Positions 10,140-20,900 of a stretch of 64,000 bases of DNA are shown one piece after another. The stretch is from positions 2,294,001 through 2,358,000 of the forward strand of contig CP012818.1 in NCBI GenBank assembly GCA_001936135.1, read 5' to 3'. The stretch comes from Saccharomycopsis fibuligera x Saccharomycopsis cf. fibuligera (Eukaryota > Ascomycota > Saccharomycetes > Ascoideales > Saccharomycopsidaceae). Under the pieces are notes generated by a model that did no database searches, was not told the origin of the DNA, and saw nothing but the letters and a program-made list of their open reading frames with translations. The translations under genes and the position numbers were made by a program. Every line of letters starts with the position of its first letter. Position 1 is the first letter of the stretch.

Positions 10140-11414
10140 TAGTTTTGTGTTTTATTTTCTTTTAACTTCCGGTCTTTTTATAATAAATCTTTCATCAGGT
10201 AACTAAGTATTTATCTATTATAATTCTTTCATTTACTGTATAACTTTTAACTAGATATGTCTTTGTTTACTATGAATATTTGATCGTCCGTGCTAAAGAT
10301 ACATACTCTCGATTATCTAATGATGCCCGGTCTGACGAGGAGCGTACTACATTGGGAGGTGATATCTTCTGAGGAAGGTTTAGTATTACTATACACTGTT
10401 TTATTTGGCGTATTGTGAAGATATAAAGGAAACTCTTATCTTTCCATAAAGCTGCTTCTTAGATTTATGTTTTGGCACTTTTCTCTATCTTTTTAAGTTT
10501 TCCTATTTCCTTTTTTGCTAATTCTGGCTATTAGCCAAGCAGCATTATTGTTTATGCGACTTAAACCATTTCATATCGGAGCTTTAGTAGCCTTTGACTG
10601 TCTCAATATCATGGGAGTAATCGCAACTTGCTGCCATTGCAAAGATGCTGCAAAAAAACTTGCTATAACTAGTAAGCTTCAAATTGAACAAAGTTAGAGT
10701 TATTGTAAACCATGTAGTGATTTGGATTTCGGCCATAACCAGAAACCGAAAACATATCTGGCCATAATAACAGAAACCTTTTCTAAGATAATGAGCAGAT
10801 CCTACTGTATAACTATCGTGAAATTTTCTCTTCTAATATACTAAGAGAATTTGCACAGAATTCTTTCTAAAAAAAAAAAAAGTTTGATCGACAATAAAGA
10901 ATGTAAAAAACATAGTAAAAAGAAACAGAAAAATAAATTACAACTTAAATAAAACCTAAATGAAACAATTCCTAAAAAACAAAAAAGACCAAATCATAAC
11001 ACCTTCAGCTAATCAAAAGGAAACAAAAAACATAAAAATAAAGGATTATACAGTGTACCAAACAAGCTAAGAAAAGAAGCGAAAAGAAAAGAAAATAAAG
11101 CAAGATGGAAAGTAGATGAATAGCAAAAAGCAATGAACATTGATAAGTAATGGAATTCAGATTGTAAAGAAAACCATAAGAAGTAATTGAGCAAAAATAA
11201 CAAGCTGTAAAAAACAGCGTTATAAAACCAAATTATCGCAAAAATCCGCTGTACAAAAAATATAATAATAATTGTAAAAAAAAAAAGAAAAAAAAAAAAG
11301 AATAAAGAAGAAAGAAAAAGAAAGAAAGAAAACAATACTCAAAATAGTATGACAACTGCTGCAGAAGAAATGCAGTGTAGATTTAGCTATTAATCTCTAT
11401 ACCATCTTGATCTA
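9834..11414. other. Convergent intergenic region, 1.6 kb
   Basis: Between the CBM48 gene and the 3' end of the coiled-coil gene. It holds a pure run of 51 T at 10086-10136 and A-rich low-complexity sequence at 10870-11340. Frames in it are low-complexity Phe/Lys runs or start without ATG and match nothing. No gene is supported. Confidence 0.5.
10086..10136. repeat. Poly-T homopolymer, 51 nt
   Basis: Uninterrupted T run counted directly in the sequence, the longest homopolymer in the window. Confidence 0.95.
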
Positions 11415-14060
11415 TCAGGTGTAGCGTTTTATATTGTTAACACTATGAAATTTCCTCTGATAAATTTTCCTGTTTTCAAGATTACCATTTTCTTTTGTGG
11501 GATGTGATTTATCATTGGTGTTCTGCTCTTCATCATAATTAAAAGCACCAAGACCAAAATTACTATTAGCATTATCATTGGGATGAGCATGCATTTCTGC
11601 TGCAGCATTACTATTTGTTGGGTAAAGCATATTACTCGCTTGTCTATAGCTTGAAGTTTGACTTAGCAATGATTTAGCTCGGCGATGATTTTGGAAAAAA
11701 TGCGTCTTAACATCAATTCTAGGTTTGGATACCCATCTAGGACTCCCATCAGGATCCACTTCATAGCTGCCATTAACTCCACTGGCGCCACTCAAATCAC
11801 TGAAAGATTTTAAAGCTATTCGAGATTGATTGTCTTTATTTTCTGTATTAAAGGGTACTACTGGGGTTGATGGCCTAGTGGCATCTGTCAGAGTCGCGTG
11901 GAAAAATTTTCCACTCAAAGAGGCAGATTTTGCTAACTGCAGTTTCAGATTCTGGCTAGCTGGAATTGGCAGCACGGGCCTTATTGCGTTCGTTGAGCTA
12001 GAAATGTGCATTTTGGAGCGCTCTTTTAGTTGAGGAGCTGTGGTTTTGACATTTTGTGATGCTATTATTTCTTGATGCTCAATCGTAATATTACCGTTGT
12101 TGTTAGTAGTATCATAGTTTATATCTTCATCAGTATTATGTTCAGATATAATATCCATGTCGGGAATACTGTGTATACTTTCTCGCCGCTTATTGATGTT
12201 GTTGGTATAATCCATTTCGGATGGGTTTGAATTAGAATCATTCTGCTCATGCAGCTCTTGGTATTTGTTGATTCTCCCAATAGACACCAGTTTCTTACTA
12301 AAAGACTTGAGTGAAGCAGATTTCAGTATAGCTAGTGAACCATTAGATAGATGGCTTGACATACCACCTTGAGATGTTGGTGCTGTACTTATGTCCTCAT
12401 CAAAATGCTCATGGTCGAACGTATTGTAAGAGTAATTACTGTTGGTCCTTTTGTGCTTATTTAAGTCATTATTATTGCTGTTTCTAAAGCTATTAATGGC
12501 GTTTATACTATTGCTAGTGCTCATATTAAAAGGCCTGGTGATATTGTTTATGTTGTTATGATTTATGTTACTACTTGACAAAAAGGAGCTACTTCTAGTA
12601 GAAGACTCGGCAGAACCATCATTCAAGGATATGCCAAATTTGTATTCTTGTTTTGGAACATACAGATCGTCTGACCCTGATCGAGAATGGAACAATGAAT
12701 TGGCAACTTTCAATTTTTGAATTTCAGCCAAGAGTTGTTTCTCCTTGTCAGTATATTTTTGGATAAACGCTGATGATGCATTTTGTTCTTGCGAGAGTTT
12801 AATTTGTAATTCACTATTTGAGATCTCAAGCTGTGTAGCTTTTTGCAATGCTTCATCTCTGGATTGTGTAAGTTCTGTAATGGTTTTTCGAAGAGATGCA
12901 ATGGCCTCTTCCGAGCTTTTCTGTGATTTTTCAAAAGCTTGCGCATTTCTAACTTCGTTAGCTAGCTTTTCGTTTTCACTCAGAAGCTTCGATATGAGCT
13001 GATCCCTGCTATTCAACTTTAATATCTCAGATTTCAAAGATTGATTCTCCTGCTGTTGCTCGTCAAATCTTTCTGACAACGAATCGTTCTCTTTTTTCAA
13101 GGTGCTGATGTCCTCTACTAGCTGCTTATTAACGCTTCTAAGCTCTTGTAGCTGTTTATCATAAGATGAAATAGTGTGTTCATTTTTGGTCTTCATATTT
13201 TGGATTTGATTGCACAAGTCATCTTTTTCCTTTTCTAAGCTGTCGCAATAAATTTTCATTTCATTTGTCCTCACATTTTGCTGCTCCAAATAGCTTGATT
13301 TACTTTTTTCAAGCTGTTTGTTGATTTCTTCAAGTATGCGGTTTTTTCCCTGGATCTCGAATAGTAATGCTTCTTTTTCCTGGAAAGTATTTTTTAATTG
13401 TTGATATTGTTTTTCATCTATTGACATGTTCTTCAAAGTTTGATTCTCGGCATTGATTCTTCTGTATTTAAGAGCCAAACGATAGTATGCTTGATATATG
13501 CGAATGTTACTATCGATTTCCACTGTAAGTTCTTTAGCAAGCTCATGGTAATTTTCCTTGAGAAGTTCGTATTCTGTCTTTTCTACTGTAGACTCTTTGT
13601 TACTGAATGACAGTAGTGATGCAGTTTCGGACAGACCATCAGCTAATGATCGAAGCACGTTCATTACTCTATTATCAAGATCTAAAAGGTCTTGAAAATT
13701 GGAGTTGAGATAATTTTGCTTTGTACTTTCAGTCTCGGCAATTAGTGGCCGTTTTTTTCTTGGTATCTGTGAGTTCTCATACTCTACCAACAATGTAGTA
13801 ATTTCCTGCTCAATCAGGTTGTCTTCGTCAGCAAAGGTATCGTTTTTGTCACCTTTCATGGACTTTCTCCAATTCACCAAGCTATTATCTTGTTTTGCAG
13901 AGCCACTTTTCTGGTATTCTTCGTGTCGCTGTTCATCATCTTCCTCGAGTGCTTGTGTCTTGTTGGGTGGATCTGTATCTTCGTGGACAGCGATGTGTGT
14001 TTCCTTGGTGTGGTCATCGTTGCCCAACTGCAGTTTTCTTTTATATCCAAACCACTTCAT
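11415..14060 (-). CDS. Large coiled-coil protein of unknown function
   Basis: 881 aa from the first ATG that follows non-repetitive sequence (14060, MKWFGYKRK). The frame is open further upstream through an A-rich tract, but that would give a Phe-only N-terminus and is not credible. Residues about 165-460 are a long heptad coiled coil rich in Lys, Glu, Gln and Leu. The C-terminal half is Asn/Ser-rich and probably disordered, with short basic patches and Ser-Pro sites. I do not recognise the family. Such proteins are often structural or polarity/spindle-pole scaffolds, but nothing in the sequence proves this. It is transcribed divergently from the Cdc15-like kinase gene, 336 bp away. Confidence 0.8.
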   Translation of the reverse strand: MKWFGYKRKLQLGNDDHTKETHIAVHEDTDPPNKTQALEEDDEQRHEEYQKSGSAKQDNSLVNWRKSMKGDKNDTFADEDNLIEQEITTLLVEYENSQIPRKKRPLIAETESTKQNYLNSNFQDLLDLDNRVMNVLRSLADGLSETASLLSFSNKESTVEKTEYELLKENYHELAKELTVEIDSNIRIYQAYYRLALKYRRINAENQTLKNMSIDEKQYQQLKNTFQEKEALLFEIQGKNRILEEINKQLEKSKSSYLEQQNVRTNEMKIYCDSLEKEKDDLCNQIQNMKTKNEHTISSYDKQLQELRSVNKQLVEDISTLKKENDSLSERFDEQQQENQSLKSEILKLNSRDQLISKLLSENEKLANEVRNAQAFEKSQKSSEEAIASLRKTITELTQSRDEALQKATQLEISNSELQIKLSQEQNASSAFIQKYTDKEKQLLAEIQKLKVANSLFHSRSGSDDLYVPKQEYKFGISLNDGSAESSTRSSSFLSSSNINHNNINNITRPFNMSTSNSINAINSFRNSNNNDLNKHKRTNSNYSYNTFDHEHFDEDISTAPTSQGGMSSHLSNGSLAILKSASLKSFSKKLVSIGRINKYQELHEQNDSNSNPSEMDYTNNINKRRESIHSIPDMDIISEHNTDEDINYDTTNNNGNITIEHQEIIASQNVKTTAPQLKERSKMHISSSTNAIRPVLPIPASQNLKLQLAKSASLSGKFFHATLTDATRPSTPVVPFNTENKDNQSRIALKSFSDLSGASGVNGSYEVDPDGSPRWVSKPRIDVKTHFFQNHRRAKSLLSQTSSYRQASNMLYPTNSNAAAEMHAHPNDNANSNFGLGAFNYDEEQNTNDKSHPTKENGNLENRKIYQRKFHSVNNIKRYT

Positions 14061-14396
14061 TCCATTTGCTCTTAATATAGTACTTGCTTCTCGTATGCCT
14101 CGAGAGAAGCTGTCAAGATGGTGTACTGTGGAGTTGTTTCTCAATTTCTGTTTTCTGTTCTGGTGTTTAGCTGTTTCTTCTTGGAATGCTCCGTGGAAAT
14201 GGCGTGGCTCATAATGTAAACAAAAACGGAAAATTAAAACATAAAAAAAAATAAAAAAAAAAAATAAAAAAAAAAAAAAAAAAAAAATAAAAAAAATAAA
14301 CAAATATAACAATCACAGCAGAAAATAGTAATCATCAAAACACAATATATACACTCCTTGCAAGCATCTGATCTATACCGGCACACAGAAAAAATT
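14061..14396. promoter_or_regulatory. Divergent promoter (coiled-coil gene / CDC15-like kinase)
   Basis: Contains A-rich tracts at about 14240-14300, a common nucleosome-excluding promoter element in yeasts. No specific factor site is convincing. Confidence 0.4.
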
Positions 14397-16172
14397 ATGG
14401 AGGAGGACGTTCTAAGAGGAACCAGCACCAGACAGTCCTCATCTAGCAAGAATCACATCTTGGAAAAATACAAGGAGCCAGATATTGAAACAGACTTGGA
14501 GACCTCGTTCTGCCAGGACACAAACACCAGCTTTGATGTGTTTGACACCAAAATCAACGACTGGAAGCACAAGAGAATTAGCAACAGCAGACGCAATACA
14601 AGTATCGAGAATAGTTTCACCAATTTCAAAAGTGGTGACAGACACCAATCCCTGGCTTTATATGATGTCGATGATAACAGCAGCACGTTGATACCTACCA
14701 CTCCCGAGGATGCTCTTTCTTTGCTGTCTCCCAGGAAGACACGACTGCACTCACGCCAAAATTCTTCATTTACTCCTCCACTAGCCCCCAAAATACGAAC
14801 AAGTAATTTGCATGGTCGACAGATGTCTCGCAGTAAAAGAGATTACAGCAATAACAAAGAAAATGTAATATCTTCGTCAGTAACCTCCACATCGGCAAGT
14901 CCACAAAAACCAGGTTTAACAAGATCTAACACTTCTGTATCCTCTATAACTGAGAAAAGGCTTAGCTCAGCTGAATTAATAGACAATGTTTTTCACAAGT
15001 ACGAAGTCAAAGAACAGTTGGGTCGGGGAGCATTTGCTTTTGTTTATAGAGCAACCAATCGTGTGACCAAAAAGGATATTGCTATTAAGCAAATAGATCT
15101 AAACACCGAAGATGATATAGTGGAATTGATGAGTGAAATTAATTTACTTAAAGGTTTAAAGCACTCCAACATAGTGAAGTACCATGGATTCATACAGAAA
15201 AACCGCACCCTTAATATTTTTCTTGAGTACTGTGATGGTGGATCATTGAGAGATTTGTACAAAAAAATCAAAAAGTTCAATAAGGAAACTAATAGAGTGA
15301 CTCAATCACTTTTAACAGAGTCAGAAATTATTTTTTATGTTAAGCAAGTTTTAGCTGGTCTAAAATATTTGCATAATGAAGGAGTAGTTCATAGAGACAT
15401 CAAAGCAGCTAATATCTTATTGACATCAGATAAAGTGGTGAAACTAGCAGATTTTGGTGTCTCTACCAAAATTAACGTCAATACGGTCAAACTAAAAGAT
15501 TGCCCTGTTGTTGGAACCCCTAATTGGATGGCCCCGGAGGTTATAACTTTGGACGGGGTTTCGACAGCGTCAGATATATGGTCTTTAGGTGCTACCATAA
15601 TTGAACTATATACAGGATCACCACCATATTGTGATTTAAACTCTATGGCTGCACTACATGCAATTGTTAGTGATGACTATCCAGAAATACCTGATACGCT
15701 ATCTTCTCAAGCAAAAAGTTTCATTCTCGAATGTTTTCAAAAAGATCCGAAAAAGAGACTGAGTGCCGAAGAATTACTGAATCACACATGGCTCAATAAT
15801 AGCAGAAAAGTTGCATCTATTGAAAAGCTCAACAAGCACGATTTGAAAAGTGATCAAAGAGCAATATCGTTTTCGTCACTTGATAGTTTTGATAACCTTA
15901 AACATCGCAGCTCAAGAAGCAATCGAAGTTCGTCGTCAATGCGTCGTTATTCAAGTAGTACCAATTCAACGCCAGTAAAGCAAAGAGATGTCAGCCAGGC
16001 TTCTTCATATTTGTCAAAATATATTGAAAACGACTATGAATCTGACGACTGGGATAAGGACTTTGAGGATTTGAAAATCGATGAAAGTCATTTTACCCAA
16101 AAATATTCCACGGGGGAGCTTCCAATACTTAAGCTCAAGAAATCAGGAAATAACAAAAGTAGTTTTAAGTAA
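14397..16172 (+). CDS. CDC15: Cdc15/SepH/Cdc7-type serine/threonine kinase
   Basis: 591-aa protein kinase. The catalytic domain spans about residues 202-465: glycine loop GRGAFAFVYRA, VAIK-type lysine (IAIKQIDL), catalytic VVHRDIKAANILL, LADFGVST and GTPNWMAPE. The sequence is closest to Cdc15 of budding yeast and Cdc7/SepH of other fungi, the kinases that start the mitotic-exit/septation cascade. After the domain, YESDDWDKDFEDL resembles the Asp/Trp-rich element that follows the kinase domain in SepH. Odd points: a Ser/Arg-rich disordered N-terminus of 200 residues precedes the kinase, while the C-terminus is only about 125 residues, much shorter than in Cdc15 (about 970 aa) or SepH. The start is the ATG at 14397; an upstream TTG-led extension is ignored. 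Confidence 0.8.
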   Translation: MEEDVLRGTSTRQSSSSKNHILEKYKEPDIETDLETSFCQDTNTSFDVFDTKINDWKHKRISNSRRNTSIENSFTNFKSGDRHQSLALYDVDDNSSTLIPTTPEDALSLLSPRKTRLHSRQNSSFTPPLAPKIRTSNLHGRQMSRSKRDYSNNKENVISSSVTSTSASPQKPGLTRSNTSVSSITEKRLSSAELIDNVFHKYEVKEQLGRGAFAFVYRATNRVTKKDIAIKQIDLNTEDDIVELMSEINLLKGLKHSNIVKYHGFIQKNRTLNIFLEYCDGGSLRDLYKKIKKFNKETNRVTQSLLTESEIIFYVKQVLAGLKYLHNEGVVHRDIKAANILLTSDKVVKLADFGVSTKINVNTVKLKDCPVVGTPNWMAPEVITLDGVSTASDIWSLGATIIELYTGSPPYCDLNSMAALHAIVSDDYPEIPDTLSSQAKSFILECFQKDPKKRLSAEELLNHTWLNNSRKVASIEKLNKHDLKSDQRAISFSSLDSFDNLKHRSSRSNRSSSSMRRYSSSTNSTPVKQRDVSQASSYLSKYIENDYESDDWDKDFEDLKIDESHFTQKYSTGELPILKLKKSGNNKSSFK

Positions 16173-16418
16173 CAATTTTTTCTTTTTTTTTTCTTCAAAA
16201 AAGTTATCTGGTTGCAGTTTTCTTTCCTAGCTAATGTTTTCTTATAATCTAACGACAGTTACGAATTCAATTGCATAAACATCTTCATTTATGTTAATAC
16301 ATTTGTTGTTTAACAAAAGTCTTGTAGCTGAGTCTTTACTATAAAGAAAAAAAAAAAAAAAATAGTACAAAAAAATAATGTACACATGCAGAAAAAAAAT
16401 ATTTATTCAGATCTGCAC

Positions 16419-19400
16419 TCAAACTTCAAAAACAGTCAACCCGACACCTCCAATGACTGCCAAGATACTGTCCTTATTGAACATTGTCATACTTGAAGAG
16501 CCGGTATCAGCAATAGTAGTATAACTTTCCCCAGCATTAACCAACTGAGCAGTTTTGCCCTCCTCTTCAACAGCAGCCTCAATTTGCCAAAGACGCACAA
16601 TTTGATCAACGCTAGTCACTAAGATCAAATTAGCATCACTTGGATCTTGAGAAATTGAAGTGATTGTAGAAGATGCGGCTCCTGGGATAAATGCCACTGT
16701 TTTACCTTGCTCAATTTCTCCAGTTTTGATAGATGCATGAATTTCAAATAATCCAAGAGCATTATCGTCACCACCAGTGATAATATGAATTATTTGAGTT
16801 TTGTCAAAATCCTGGGGTAAGACAATTTGACATATTGTTTTTATGCCATTTTGATGGAGCTGCTGAGTGATTATTGGACGGCCTAACTTTTTGATTTCAA
16901 TTGGGCCTTTTTGGTTTTTCGGTTCGCCTCCAACTAATGAAGGATTCAAAAGAATAAGTCTCAAGTTTTCACCAGGTACTGAAGACGTGAACATATTAAA
17001 TTGAAACTCGTTCATTTTTGGAAGCTTGACATCATAAATGGTCAAGTATCCGTCTGATGTAGCAATAGCCAAATATGTCTTGGAACGGGTGAGAATGAAT
17101 TTTGAGGCAAAGATACAAATGTCCTTGTAGTGATCACTGACTAAAAGGGTAAACTGCTTATTAGCAATATCAAAATAAAAAATCTTGATTTGTGAATTGG
17201 AATAAACTGTATGAACCAAGTATCCCATAAGAGCATGATTAATTCCGTAGGCAGGAATGAAATCAAAGTCCATGATACGCAAATCTGGGTTTGATGAAGA
17301 TGATGGTGGTAATGATGCATAATTTTCCACATAGAGTCTAGAATCTGGTATATTATCAGCTTCTAACGAAGAATATTGCTCAATATCATTAATTTTCCAG
17401 ACGTAAAGCTCTTCTCTTGCCGCTGTCGAGATCACAAATTCATCATTCAAGAATTTGATACTCTGAAGTCCCGAAACATGTAATCTTTGAGTCCAATACG
17501 TCTTCACATTACCAGCTTTGAACAATTTGGAAAATTTAACAGTGGTATCTTCTGCTCCTGTTACTAACAACTTGTAACTGAGTTTCTTTTTACCATTAGA
17601 GTCATATAAGAAATGCTCCTTGTCACTAATCGCTATATCTCTAATTTCTCTACCGTGACTTCCCTCAACCAATATATCTTTCTTAAATGCTTTACTTGTT
17701 TCATTCTTGTTTTTAATTACCAATGATGATGCTCTAACGTAAAAAAACCTGAATGAAGAAAGGGGGTTCGAGCTGTGCTTATCAAACACAAATCTCCATA
17801 ACCTATGGGACCCACCACAAAACTCAGTCCAAATTTCGTATCCTTTGGTCTCATTGAAAATATAAAAATAGTCTGATTTAAAACCGTATAAAATTACATC
17901 TTTGGAATTAACATGATAATTCTTACCAGTGATACGACCAGTTATACTAAAATTTGAGTCAACTTCAATCAAGCCTTCCAAGAATCCACCTTTGGAAATT
18001 CTGTTTTTCTGTAAAATTTCAATCTTAAAAATTGTTTGCTTGTTTGTGATTTCCAAAGCATTAAAACCCTGTACAATTTTTTCCATTGGTGATTGCAATC
18101 CCACTTCCTCACTATTCTTTGCCTTCTTCATCTTCTGCAACGCCTTCATCTTTTTCGTATTTTCACTCTCAGTTTCTGTCTTGCTAAGTCGCATATACAA
18201 ATAAATCCCATCTCTTAGAAGCAAACTAGCAAGCAATGAATCCTCGTCGAGCTGTTTGATAAAAGAGATTTCGGAGATGGTATCTCCAGGCAAGATTTTC
18301 TTCCATGTTGACGTTGGCTCAATAGCTTTGTGATATTCTTCTCCATCTTGGCTACTTCCACCAGCCAACAACTCATAAATGGTGAATGTGGCATATCTGG
18401 ACCCAATAATAAGCCATTGCAACCCATAATGGAAATCGAAAGTAGTAGTCACAAACTGTGTATTTGGCTTATGGAGTAATTTAACAACTCCGGTATACTC
18501 AGTCGCGGAAAAATCAAATTCTGCTAACACAAAAGGATCCAGTGGATGAGGTGACTCAAATAACAAAAATGAGCTTAATTTATCTGTGCTACTAAGAATA
18601 TCAATGTTCACGTCTTTTTGAGACTTAGCAGTGAAGGCAAACGCATTAGTTATTTTACCTTGGAATGAAATGTTGAGGCTTATGTTGATATTGTCTTGCT
18701 TGACTTGTTTAACGGCTAAGAATTTATCCAAGGTGAAAAATATTTGATGACCGGTGTTATTTGTAAATATCAATATTGAGTCACCAGCTGCATTGATGTT
18801 GGCCGTATGAGTGACTGTGAAGAAATTGTTCACAAACTTTTTGACGTTTTCCTCATTGTCATTTTTGCTATTGGATTCTGTATTGGAAATGTTTATATAC
18901 TCAACATTGGTAAAGTTTGAAGAAAGTTTGAAAATATTAGCGTATGAAGTTACAACTAAAATGACATCATTCGTTTCTGTGGTTGTAATCACATCTTTGA
19001 TAATTTCATTTTTAGCAAACTGTATGCCTTTTGGTAAGTGTTTTGACAAAAGGTCAAAGGTTATTTCGTTATTTGAGTCAAAGCTTGCTGTTTTATCATC
19101 ATTGCTGCCAGTATTTAATTGAACTAGTCTGATTTTACCATCATTTCCACCTGTGGCTGCCGTGGTGGCATCACTATTAACTGCACCAGACCAGACGTTC
19201 TTGCCAGAATGACTTTCAATAACTCTTTTGCAGTTCAACTGATATTGACTCTTGTCATCGTTATTATTATTTTCATTGCAATTTTCATATTCAAGATCCC
19301 ATAAACGTGCCGTTAAATCTTCTGAACAACTGAGCAATTTAGCCACTAACTTATCATTTTTGGGCACAGAATCATTTTTGCAATCGCTAAAGAACTCCAA

Positions 19401-20300
19401 GTGCCAAATTCTTGCACCATGGCCCCATCCAGTAGCAATATTTTGTCCCGTTTGCAAATCCCATACTTTGATAGATCGATCATCTGAACAAGAAACTGCC
19501 ATCGACCCGCTAGAGTTACTTTTAACCCCAAAAATTGACCCTTCGTGACCTGTCAAATGATGCAATATCGTTCCTGAATTGTTGCTATTGTTGCCTTCAT
19601 CAATAAATTGCCACACGTAAATTCCCGACATCACTGTACCGGCAAACACAAGCACTTTGTCTTGCAATACTTTGAAACTTCCGGAATATAAGATACTCTT
19701 CTCATTGCAGTTTTTCACCCATTTTACATGAAATGAATAGCCTACAATGTCATGTTTTCCACTTGGCGTTGTTGCTGAAACTTCTGCTCCAATAACATTA
19801 TCGTGGGCTGTCAACAAGTATATAAAACTTTTATCATTTCGCTGGCTATTATTATTATTATTATTGTAACGAAAATCACCTGCAATGACCCAATCATTGG
19901 CAGCTTTCTCTTGTGCTAATAGTTGTTCCTGTGCTAAAGCTTGATAAAAATCATCAGTTAAAGAAGGAGCGAAACGCAATAATTGACTCAATCCTACTAC
20001 TGACACTGATCTACCACCAAAAAATAAAATCTTAAGTTCGTCCTTTGGCTGCTGTTGCTGCTGTTGTCCGTTTTTATCGTTGCTGATACAATTAGAGTCA
20101 TTAGAATTGCTAATCAGAATTCCATGAATCTTATTTCTAGCAAAAACCTTAGCTGTGCTTAAATGTTCACCACTTACATAATTGAAAACCTTAGCTGAGG
20201 AGCCATATCCGGCGATCAAGTATGGAGTTGAAGGGATGAATGAAAGTGCCGTCACCGGACCAAAATGGCAAAGCGGAACCACTGAGCTGAATGAGGACAT
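16419..20300 (-). CDS. RTT10: WDR6/Rtt10 WD-repeat protein (tRNA 2'-O-methyltransferase partner)
   Basis: 1293-aa WD40 protein. The N-terminus (CHFGPVTALSFIPSTPYLIAGYGSS) and repeats such as GHEGSIFGVKSNSSGSMAVS with DDRSIKVWDL and EDLTARLWDLE show the WDR6/Rtt10 arrangement of two or three beta-propellers in one long chain. The budding-yeast protein (Rtt10/Trm734, about 1000 aa) binds Trm7 and is needed for 2'-O-methylation at tRNA position 34, and it also acts in endosomal recycling. This copy is longer because of Asn/Asp/Lys-rich inserts, for example around 18800-18900 and 19840-20110. The start is set at the ATG at 20300 (MSSFSSVVPL), where homology begins, rather than at an in-frame ATG 54 bases upstream. 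Confidence 0.85.
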   Translation of the reverse strand: MSSFSSVVPLCHFGPVTALSFIPSTPYLIAGYGSSAKVFNYVSGEHLSTAKVFARNKIHGILISNSNDSNCISNDKNGQQQQQQPKDELKILFFGGRSVSVVGLSQLLRFAPSLTDDFYQALAQEQLLAQEKAANDWVIAGDFRYNNNNNNSQRNDKSFIYLLTAHDNVIGAEVSATTPSGKHDIVGYSFHVKWVKNCNEKSILYSGSFKVLQDKVLVFAGTVMSGIYVWQFIDEGNNSNNSGTILHHLTGHEGSIFGVKSNSSGSMAVSCSDDRSIKVWDLQTGQNIATGWGHGARIWHLEFFSDCKNDSVPKNDKLVAKLLSCSEDLTARLWDLEYENCNENNNNDDKSQYQLNCKRVIESHSGKNVWSGAVNSDATTAATGGNDGKIRLVQLNTGSNDDKTASFDSNNEITFDLLSKHLPKGIQFAKNEIIKDVITTTETNDVILVVTSYANIFKLSSNFTNVEYINISNTESNSKNDNEENVKKFVNNFFTVTHTANINAAGDSILIFTNNTGHQIFFTLDKFLAVKQVKQDNINISLNISFQGKITNAFAFTAKSQKDVNIDILSSTDKLSSFLLFESPHPLDPFVLAEFDFSATEYTGVVKLLHKPNTQFVTTTFDFHYGLQWLIIGSRYATFTIYELLAGGSSQDGEEYHKAIEPTSTWKKILPGDTISEISFIKQLDEDSLLASLLLRDGIYLYMRLSKTETESENTKKMKALQKMKKAKNSEEVGLQSPMEKIVQGFNALEITNKQTIFKIEILQKNRISKGGFLEGLIEVDSNFSITGRITGKNYHVNSKDVILYGFKSDYFYIFNETKGYEIWTEFCGGSHRLWRFVFDKHSSNPLSSFRFFYVRASSLVIKNKNETSKAFKKDILVEGSHGREIRDIAISDKEHFLYDSNGKKKLSYKLLVTGAEDTTVKFSKLFKAGNVKTYWTQRLHVSGLQSIKFLNDEFVISTAAREELYVWKINDIEQYSSLEADNIPDSRLYVENYASLPPSSSSNPDLRIMDFDFIPAYGINHALMGYLVHTVYSNSQIKIFYFDIANKQFTLLVSDHYKDICIFASKFILTRSKTYLAIATSDGYLTIYDVKLPKMNEFQFNMFTSSVPGENLRLILLNPSLVGGEPKNQKGPIEIKKLGRPIITQQLHQNGIKTICQIVLPQDFDKTQIIHIITGGDDNALGLFEIHASIKTGEIEQGKTVAFIPGAASSTITSISQDPSDANLILVTSVDQIVRLWQIEAAVEEEGKTAQLVNAGESYTTIADTGSSSMTMFNKDSILAVIGGVGLTVFEV

Positions 20301-20900
20301 TTTAAAACTTCTGAAGCAAAAAAAGCTGATAGCAAATTTATCAGAAGCTATCAACTATGAATGCAGTATGGGCTCTTTGATGATGATGATCAGGAGGATG
20401 AAAGGAAGTTGTCTATGTTGAAGGCAGTTGTTCATGAGCTGCAAATGTTGACAATGTCAAAAGTTGACAAAATTTTTTTTTTGTCGCGGAGATGACGCGG
20501 AGGGGTAACATTTTTGGCAACGCTCTATATATATTACGAACTATTATGCATAGTACTTTTCTCACTAGGTTATTCACACGTTACAATTGAACAAGAATTA
20601 GGAATTAAAATTATTACTAGCAGACAGAATGCAAAGAACTGAAAGAAGACGCAGAAAAGGTATAGATATGTAAGAAACGACAAAGAAGAAACTATTAAAT
20701 TGCAGTGAAGCGTGATTTTATAGGACCACTAAAACAGAAAATAATAGTAAAGATAAATTAAAATGAAGAAAGTCAAGTAACTTTGCAAGACAAAAACCGC
20801 AATTACACGGCAAAGAGCTCGCTGACTGAAAATGCTAGATGCATGAAACGAAAACTTATAATGTATAAAGAGAAAAATTCTAGCTTTCAAAACAATATAA
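20301..20900. promoter_or_regulatory. RTT10 upstream region / ATG27 downstream region
   Basis: 600-bp spacer between two minus-strand genes. A TATA-like run (TATATATATTA) is at about 20526-20537. Nothing else is recognised. Confidence 0.4.

Noticed and set aside
14061-14312. 84-residue N-terminal extension of the coiled-coil protein
   Set aside because: It begins in an A-rich homopolymer tract (Phe run) and lacks any conserved feature; the ATG at 14060 is more likely.
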